NCBI GenBank assembly: GCA_039111635.1
Contig: JBCAQO010000016.1
Span: 124,001 to 188,000 of the forward strand
DNA from: Heterobasidion occidentale
Taxonomy: Eukaryota > Basidiomycota > Agaricomycetes > Russulales > Bondarzewiaceae
DNA length: 64,000 nt
Reading direction: 5' to 3'
Positions 56,797 to 64,000 of this stretch are shown in pieces. The first letter of the stretch is position 1. Every line of letters begins with the position of its first letter. The position numbers were made by a program, and so were the translations under genes. Under the pieces are notes generated by a model that saw only the letters and a program-made list of their open reading frames with translations, was not told the origin of the DNA and made no database searches.

Positions 56797-58898
56797 GAAA
56801 CCTTCAGGGTCGTCTAAAACACTCAGTACTCAGCCCTGCTCGGTACAAACCTGACGCCGGTCTCCTCGCTTCTGTTGCTTACTTGCTTGCGTGGTGTGGT
56901 GGCAGCTGTCATGCTATCGGTGGTCGTCTCCGGTGCGAGCTACGTGTTCGGGGTGCTAGTAGACTAGGTGGTAGCTGGCTGTCAAGAATAAGTTGTGCGT
57001 GTGAAGAGATGGCAGAGGAGTGCAATCGAGATCTCATACGACCATCGACCCCGGGAAACTGGAGCTAGGGTACTCAGACCTGAGAGGAAAGATTGACAAG
57101 ATGGCGCGGAAGCGTGAATTCGGACAGGGCGAACCAGGTGGTGGGCGAACGTTCAAGGAGCCGCTGATGGAAGCGTTGGTGGGAATGTGCTAGATGTGAA
57201 TGCTGAGCATGGCGGGTGGAACGAAGGGGTAGGTAGGTGGGGAGGTTGAGTACTTGTGTCGACTAGCAGGCATGTGAGAGATCCATCGACGACATGGATT
57301 GGCACCTAAAAGAGAAGCCATCTGCAGAGCGCAGATGTGTCGCATATGTGGCGGGAATCGCTATGCGCCAACGATCTGGTAGTGCTTCCGAGGCATGTTG
57401 TCCGTTGCAGAGGTGTGCCATACACACAGACACTCAGCCTGGAGAAGCGCGTGCTGAGTGGAGAGGACACATGGGGTGTTTTCCCCAAGATATAATTTGC
57501 GATGGTCAGATTCAGGAGCGCCTCCTGGAACTTACTAGTTTTTTGCGGTTTCCGAGCCAACCCCGCGGCATCAGCGTGTTTGCCTCCATGATGCCAATCT
57601 CGGTCAGTGCCCACTGAAGATCATCGGCACAAGCGGTTATGAAGCCGAGACAGTTGTGCGCTGGGGATTAAGGTATGACGGCTACAAGTTGTGGTGGAAG
57701 AGAGTAATGAGGAATATCAGTAAGGAGACGGTAGCCGTCTGACGGTCTGATGGTTACACATGAACGTTGCTCTGTTGATTGTTCACAGACCGCGAGTGAT
57801 GCTTTGTTTGCATTTATCACAAACGAAGTGCCCTTGCTTGAGGAACGCCAAAGGTTTCCGACCCTAGATCGTGAGTCTGACCCCGACCGACATCGAATCC
57901 TTGAGGCGCACTGCATCCTCCTGCATCAGGGCGGACTCCGACGGCGCCGCCGTACGTGTACACCTACAACACTCTGGAACAGCACTGGATGATAACCTAA
58001 CTGCAAATGATGCGCAAATTTCTAGCAAACTCGAGCGTAACCCCATTGGGGAGGCTGGTTCATCCCATGTATGAGTAAAGATTGTGCGGAGAGACTCAGT
58101 TACTGTAGTCAAACCGAGCATATGTCGAGCGCTTGAGCCTGGTGTTCACGTCGCATTCAGAGATGCCGTATTGTTAATATTTGTTTCTCTTGCAATGCAG
58201 ATCTTCTGGCATGGTTAATGCTTGCAGTTGAGAATGGTCGAAAGAGGCAGTGTAGAGGTGAATTACTGGCACAGCTGCTCGTGTCAAAGCCAGCAGAGTT
58301 AGATGTCTAGACTCACATAGCATGCAGTGGGCAAGCTGAGAGTGAAACACCTCGCCGATAAAGCCTCTTTGACACAGCATCAGAAGCCGCCGCTTGGTTC
58401 GCCTCTGCCGTGGCAAGGTACCCTATCCCCATCGACATTTACAAGTGTGAGAGTTGGCGTATATGATACAACCCCGGTCATCTAAAAGACAAAAAGAGAG
58501 GTGGATAGCGGAAGGGTGTATCGTATGTGAGCCTTTGACGATGCATGGTAAGGTGTTATCTGCAGCGCAGGAGGCCAGGCCATAGCAAGCAGCGAACGCG
58601 CTCGAGCAGAAAGTCAACCACAGGTTGTCTCAACGATAGCTCCGAGCGAGAACTGAGCGCATCGGTGATAGCAGGATCCGCCTATTGTAGTTCGGCTCGA
58701 AAAGGACGCGTCACGGTCGGCATGCGGGCATGATGAGACACGTGACCGGAACGCGTCTGGGAACACGCGTTTGAAGCCGGTAAGTCTCACCGCGATGAGA
58801 CAACGCCCATATAAGCCCAATCGCTCCTTTCCCTCCCTCCCTCATCTCCCTACCACCTCGCAAATTTGCGACGCCCCAAGCGAACGCACGACAACACG
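56797..58898. other. Spacer between the two SDR units and upstream part of unit 2
   Basis: 57060-58140 is unique spacer with no gene I can support; one plus frame near 57760-57960 (SDALFAFITNEVPLLEERQR) reads like protein but is isolated. From about 58150 the sequence is unit 2 of the duplication. Confidence 0.5.
58810..58815 (+). promoter_or_regulatory. TATA-like box of SDR 3
   Basis: TATAAG, shortened from TATATAAG of unit 1, 84 nt upstream of the ATG at 58899. Confidence 0.5.
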
Positions 58899-60095
58899 AT
58901 GGGTCAGAACTTGAGCCTCCTCACTCAATTTTTCCCCCGCGCTCCCACTTCTCCGTCTCCGATATCCCTGACCTCACCGGCCGCGTCGCCCTCGTCACGG
59001 GCGGGAACTCCGGCATCGGAAAGGAGACCGTGCGTGCCCTCCTCTCCCACAACGCCACCGTCTACGTCGCTGCCCGCGACCGCTCCAAGGCAACCTCCGC
59101 TATTGCGGACCTCAAGCGCGACACCGGAAAGGACGCCATCTTCCTCGAGTGTGATCTCGCGGACATGCACAGTGTGAAGCGTGCGGCAGAGGAATTCCTC
59201 GGAAAGGAGACGGAGCTGCACATGCTTTACAATAACGGGTACAGATCTTCCTTTTTTCGATGACTTGCCTCGTTCATCCTCTCTCCTCATTGTTAATTGC
59301 AGCGGCGTCATGTGGCCATCCGCTTCTCTCCTCACAAAAGACGGATACGACCTCCAGTGGGGAACAAACGTCGTCGGCCACTTCCTTCTCACCAAACTGC
59401 TCATCCCTGCCCTCCTCGCCGGCGCACGCTCCTCCCCCGATGCGAAAGCGCGTGTCGTCACCACCGCGTCTCTGAGTGCCTACTTGGACGTCATCGACTG
59501 GGATTCGTTCCGCCCCGGCCCTGCCGTGACAAGCTGAATACCTACACACTCTACAACCAGAGCAAGCACGTGCGTCCATCTTTCCTCCTGCTCCGTTCGA
59601 AGAACATCTTCTAATGCGCGCCTACTCTCCACAGGGAAACGTGGTATTCGCGAAGGAGCTTGCGAGACGGTACGGCGACAAGGGCATCGTCTCCACCTCC
59701 GTCAACCCGGGCAACCTCAAGACTGAGCTCCAGCGGCACGTGGACCCCATCAGCCGCTTCCTCATCGTGCGTCCCCTCTTCCGTCCCTGATGAAGATGAA
59801 ATGACGCTAGGCCATCGACTCCGCGCACCTGCAGCAACTGATTCTGTATCCCGTCCCGTACGGGGCTCTCACGCAGCTCTGGGCCGGCACGTCCCCCGAG
59901 ACGGTTGACCTTAACGGCAAGGTGAATCTCCCGATTCTGTCCGCATTTCGCAATGTTGCTAATTCCTTGGGGCTGCGCGGCATGCAGTTCTTCATCCCCT
60001 GGGCACGCGTCGGGGAATGCAGGCCCGAGACAAGCGACCCCGAAAACGGACGGCGGCTGTGGGAGTGGCTCGAGAACGAGACGCGGGACTTTTGA
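58899..60095 (+). pseudogene. Short-chain dehydrogenase/reductase 3, frameshifted
   Basis: Nearly identical to SDR 2 over all five exons. A run of six C in SDR 2 is five here (58933-58937), shifting the frame after residue 13, and a base is missing at about 59525 (GCCGTGAC for GCCCGCGAC), giving a stop within three codons. The Rossmann motif and YNQSK are still readable in the shifted frames. The homopolymer change could be an assembly error; the second is harder to explain that way. Confidence 0.8.
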
Positions 60096-60624
60096 GCAAC
60101 CTTCAGGGTCGCCCAAAACATTCGGCCTGCTCGGTACAAACCTGACGCCGGTCTCCTCGCTTGCTTGCGTGGTGTGTTGGCAGCTCTCATGCTATCGGTG
60201 GTCGTCTCCGGTGCGAACTACGTGTTCGGGGTGCTAGTAGACTAGGTGGTAGCTATCAAGTATGAGTTGTGCGTGTGAAGAGATGGCAGAGGAGTGCAAT
60301 CGAGATCTCATACGACCATCGGGCCCGGGAGACTGGAGCTAGGAGTTTCAGATCTGTGAGGAAAGATTGACGAGATGGCGTGACCGGAAAGATGGCGCGA
60401 AGCGCGATGATGATGCATGTAAGTACTAGCAAAGACTGATGAAAACTCAGGTGACGTATGCGTATTTTCGAGTCGGACAGACGCATCGAATGCGCGCCTG
60501 ATCAGCTACAACACACCAGGGTAAGTACATCTTCGCCAGACGATTATGTCCGTGTGATCCAGCAGCAAGCAAAACCCCAAGCTCTAGAAAAGCATCTATA
60601 AAGATCGTCCACTCCGCACGACAT
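60096..60624. other. Intergenic
   Basis: 3' flank of the duplication and 3' flank of TAZ1; no gene. Confidence 0.5.
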
Positions 60625-61965
60625 TCACGGCAAAGACTTGCCCAGCATGTCCCCCGACACCGTCCGTCCGAGTGCCTCAACTGCGCGCTGGATGACCGCC
60701 GTGACCTCGCTCCTGGCCAGCCTCTGCCACTCCGTATCCACAGGCCCGTCCGCACTCGGAGCGGCAAAATTCGAGCCGCCGCTGGCCGTGCCTCCAGACG
60801 CATCGGGAGGGGCGGGTGTCAGTCGGCCCAAAGCGGCAGTGATGTCTTCGAAGCGGATGGGCTCGCCAAAGGTGACGCTTAGTCGTGCGCCGAGCCGAGG
60901 AGCGAAGTTGTATGGGAATGCGCGGCCCTCGGGCATCAGCCGCTCGAAGCCTGCGCGGCGCGGCGTGGCGAACAGCAAGTCGCGTGAGCAGTACAACGTT
61001 GTCAGCAACGAAACATGGCGCGAGAGGCGAGGCGGAAGGCAAGACGAGGACGGAGCGCACCTGTCAGCCACATCGGTATGACTGTGGGAGGGCACGGCGT
61101 TTCCAGTAAGATGCGGCCCCTGTACGCGTTAACAAAGCGGTGAGACGAGTGCAGGAGACAGGGAGATGAGAAAACGACGCACACGCCCCACTTGAACCGC
61201 TGCAGCTGCGCAATGCCCCCCGTGTGCGCGTACGTCTCGGGCTGGCATATCTTTCCCTCACCAAACAGATGGATCTGCCGCGGACCCATTGTTTCAGCTC
61301 GCCCAGTTAAAAAGGTACGCGCAGAAGATGCGATAAAACTCACCCAATCGCCCTTCCCCAGCTTCTCAATCGCGGCATCAACCGCTGGCTGGTAAATGCC
61401 CTTCCCGCGGAATGTCTCCAGCACCTGTCCGTGACGGAAGAACGTCGAAAATACACTGGCTAGCAGAGTCGCGTCAGAATGTGTTGGAGGGGTGAGAGAG
61501 TACAGCACGATGCCGAAGGGAAAATCCAGGCGATGAGGTCCTCACGGGTTAGTAAACATGATGTCGGAGGCACCGAGCGACCAACGGGTTAGGCGCGAGC
61601 GGAGGTACGTGCGTGCGGGCATGATGCCCCAAGTGAGTGGATCGTCTAATCTGGAGGAGTGCACGGGTGAGCTAGATGGTCGTGAAGAACGGGGGAGGGC
61701 GCGATGGATGGCCGAACGCGTACGTGGAAATATGGTTGGATACTTTGAACACGAAGTCGGTCAGGTCGATAGCAGGGCTCGAGCGCGTAGGTCAAGACAT
61801 ACCGGTGATGACGCCCCTCCCTTGCGCTCTCTCGTCGCTTTCCAGAGCATCCAGCAGAATCGGGAGACCGTTGACCGTCATCGAGCACAGGCCAAGCTTC
61901 AGGACTGCTTTACAGGTCAAGCCTATTGTCGCAACGGTCGCGGCCGAGAGGAACGAGTGAGGCAT
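60625..61965 (-). CDS. TAZ1: Tafazzin, monolysocardiolipin acyltransferase
   Basis: Starts MPHSFLSAATVATIGLTCKA at 61965 (hydrophobic membrane-binding start). The acyltransferase HX4D motif is VSNHISTLDDPLTWG, built by two short exons, followed by RWSLGASDIMFTN, RHGQVLETFRGKGIYQPAVD, IHLFGEGKICQPETY, LQRFKWGVGRILLE, VIPMWLTGFERLMPEGR and LGARLSVTFGEPIRFED. A C-terminal extension with a Gly/Ala/Ser linker ends GKSLP, TGA at 60625. At least six introns. The enzyme remodels cardiolipin in mitochondrial membranes (family knowledge). Confidence 0.93.
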
Positions 61966-62813
61966 GTTTGGATGGGAGACAAGCCCGATGATGGCTGAAT
62001 ATCAGTGGGGTGTAGCTGTGTATCCTCGAACCCGCGGTCGTTCGTGCACGTCGTGGCAGTTTGAGTCTTCGGCATTCGCGCGCACAAGGGACCGAGGTCA
62101 GTTTGATGGCAATTTGTGATCAGTCCGCGCACGTGTCCGCCGCGCCGTCCAAATCCCACTTCGCAATTGGCTCTCGTCTAGGATTTCATTTGCCTTGAAT
62201 TTCTTTGAGATCACCAAGAAATCTATAGCACTTCAGAAGACATTTGTGGAGAAATATCTCACTTCGTTTGGAAGGTCCTGTGTTCAATACAGCTATGTCG
62301 GGTATTGGTCCGATGGTGTGCCCGACACTGAATCGCTGATGGACGTTCTAATTTTTGACAACGATTGACTACGAGATGAAGCAAAGATATATAGCCTTGT
62401 TCCCAAACGGAACAAAGCATATGTATGTTGACGTTGGCTGGCGTACACCAAATATGTTAAGCTTCAATGAGTCACCGGTATTATGGTTGGCACCCTCTCC
62501 TGTACCACATTGTTTACCCTTCTCTCACCGGTTCAATGGTGCGCGACACCTGTAATGATCTGGGACCGGGACTGGTACAGGAGGTGGAATCTTTTATGGA
62601 AGCACGACAATGTTTCGTCCTCACGCCCGAACTAAAAGTGTTTCATGACTGCGGCGGCGTGTGCGCGCACAAGTTGTACTTCACGCTCTAGCTTTTCGAC
62701 GATGAGTTTCGAAAGTCGAACTCACCTGTGTATATCACTCGAAGTCTGCGCTGGAAGCTTGAGGGTCACTTAGCCAAATCGATCGAGACATTCTATGCGA
62801 CAAATGTCTTCCG
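61966..62813. other. Intergenic with an unassigned coding-like fragment
   Basis: On the plus strand about 62190-62370 reads FEITKKSIALQKTFVEKY and YVGYWSDGVPDTESLMDVLI before a TGA, then short frames to 62691. It looks like a decayed gene but I cannot name it. Confidence 0.35.
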
Positions 62814-63723
62814 TCAGTAGGCTGATCTGAGCGAGCTGCCTTCCACGATGATATCAACAGACTTGACTATTCGATATTCTGGGCTTGTGCATTGGTAAGT
62901 TGTGAGGATCGTCAAAGTCAAGTTCTCATACATCCACAGCCATGTTCCGAGACGTTCAACTGCAGCAGATATTGAGCGAGTGAGATGAGTTTGAATGAAT
63001 GGACGACCGAAAATTGCGTGCTTATCCTTGAGCTTTCGAACAGCTAGGTGATAGCGACCATTGGTAGTCTCTAGATTGCAAAATCCAGTCAGCAGGCAGA
63101 GGCCATTGGGACCCATTATCTTTACCACATCCGTGCTTGTCCGTTCCGTGGTAATCTTGTGGCCAGAATGTAGCGTCCTGCCATGGAGCGTTAGCAGCAG
63201 ATTATGATCCAGCAAAGTCCCTTCTGGTTCGCCCAAGATACGGCGCACCTTCAAGGATCATGGAAACAAACACGAGGCGACCCTGACGCATCACGAGTAG
63301 CACTGAAGCACAGCATGAGAAAGTTAGTAGCGAAGATTGCGAGTCTCCTACATTTGAGCAGTCTAATTCGCAGCAAAACCAAGCTCTCGATCTCGCTCTT
63401 CAAATGGAGCCGACCTTGAAACCCATCGACCTCGGCATCGTCAGATTTCAACGAAGCACGATGCTCGACGATGGCAGCCTGACGTAGCTTGGCTATGGTG
63501 CACACTGCCTTGGGAGCGTCTTCGTGTACGATTGTGCACGTACCTTTGCGATATGAAGCAGTAGCGAGAAAGATTGCATTGCTGTGAGAGTAGATGCAGT
63601 CGTTAAGAAATGAGATTATGAACGACTGGGTTGGTGATCTGAACGGATGAAGGGTTTGATTCTTAGCTGTCCTCTTCCTTGGCGTGACAAAAGGCACCAT
63701 CGGCAGACTGGCACGTTGAATAA
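62814..63723 (-). other. Unassigned minus-strand open frames
   Basis: Frames at 63727-63251 and 63254-62814 overlap by 4 nt and read protein-like in parts (LKSEIESLVLLRIRLLKC; NGRYHLAVRKLKDKHAIFG), possibly linked by introns (GTACGT at 63545, GTAGGA at 63354). No family recognised; could be a small gene or the remains of one. Confidence 0.35.
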
Positions 63724-64000
63724 TCAAAGTGATAACCAGCGACGGTACAGCTGTTCTGCCAACGGTGCAGCACCCGTAGTCACAAATATCAACGAGAGGT
63801 TATATGCAGCCTCCCTCGCGAGTCCGACATCCTGAAGAAAAGCTGTAAGCACGGTAGACGATGGTATATCAGGATTTTCAACACACCTCAGAATCTGTAC
63901 CCTGCCTGTTTTCTGCCATTTCCAACACACGTTCGTAGTGCTTGACAGCGAGCGAATGCAGGCCTGGGAAATGATATTACAGCAGCTGCATAGACGAGGA
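63724..64000 (-). CDS. TFIIIC TPR subunit, C-terminus (partial)
   Basis: Last two exons (63963-63887 and 63831-63724) read HSLAVKHYERVLEMAENRQG and DVGLAREAAYNLSLIFVTTG followed by APLAEQLYRRWLSL and TGA. The final TPR-like EAAYNLSLIY..GA..LA..LYRKWL signature matches Tfc4/Sfc4/GTF3C3, the TPR subunit of RNA polymerase III factor TFIIIC that binds tRNA promoters. The rest lies beyond the right edge. Confidence 0.7.
   Translation of the reverse strand, partial: PRLCSCCNIISQACIRSLSSTTNVCWKWQKTGRVQILRCVENPDIPSSTVLTAFLQDVGLAREAAYNLSLIFVTTGAAPLAEQLYRRWLSL

Larger units (their letters stand above)
54580..57060. repeat. Tandem duplication, unit 1
   Basis: Unit 1 (about 54580-57060) and unit 2 (about 58150-60350) share upstream DNA, TATA region, the whole SDR gene with introns, and 3' flank, in the same orientation. 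Unit 2 has more indels. Confidence 0.8.
58150..60350. repeat. Tandem duplication, unit 2
   Basis: Partner of 54580-57060; contains the damaged SDR 3. Confidence 0.8.

Noticed and set aside
57294..57617. A small gene between the SDR units
   Set aside because: Frames on both strands overlap, neither shows a motif or intron signals.

Overview
The window is nuclear DNA of a filamentous basidiomycete, probably an Agaricomycete. The evidence is genes cut by many introns of about 45-65 nt with GTRNGT donors, Ty3/gypsy chromoviruses, a KDZ-transposase-associated cysteine-cluster (CxC) gene, HNH proteins of the basidiomycete type, a heme-thiolate peroxidase and a microsomal P450. No assignment below that level is supported.

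Region 1 (1-7,020). A HCNGP/SAP30BP-like gene and an intron-containing tRNA-Ala(CGC) lie between the arms of an inverted duplication (1-1015 against 3297-4234). Two tandem HNH-type genes follow on the minus strand; the second has lost catalytic residues.

Region 2 (7,020-30,500). This is a pile of mobile DNA. Chromovirus A (LTRs at 8425-9012 and 27819-28440) is split inside gag by chromovirus B (17469-26348), which carries a perfect ACTCC target-site duplication; removing B plus one ACTCC restores A's gag frame. Both elements are degenerate, and both carry unusual extras: accessory coding regions between pol and the 3' LTR, ATG-less open frames running from the 5' LTR into gag, and in A a 3' region with fifteen same-orientation copies of a 21-nt motif spaced by hairpins. 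To the right, a CxC5/CxC6-type KDZ-associated gene is broken by a 965-bp TA-flanked foldback element whose arms contain tRNA-like sequence, and again by LTR A.

Region 3 (30,500-48,800). Two GH27 alpha-galactosidase genes (minus strand) and two copies of an uncharacterised P-loop protein family (plus strand) surround a P450 and a short-chain dehydrogenase. The left members lie in visibly GC-rich DNA and the right members do not. Both P-loop copies are damaged; one has lost exactly its Walker A motif. They share what looks like a 6-nt micro-exon.

Region 4 (48,800-64,000). Housekeeping genes (Sm D1, GPI8, tafazzin, the C-terminus of a TFIIIC TPR subunit) alternate with a chloroperoxidase-like gene carrying a mutated splice acceptor and a tandem duplication holding one intact and one frameshifted short-chain dehydrogenase.
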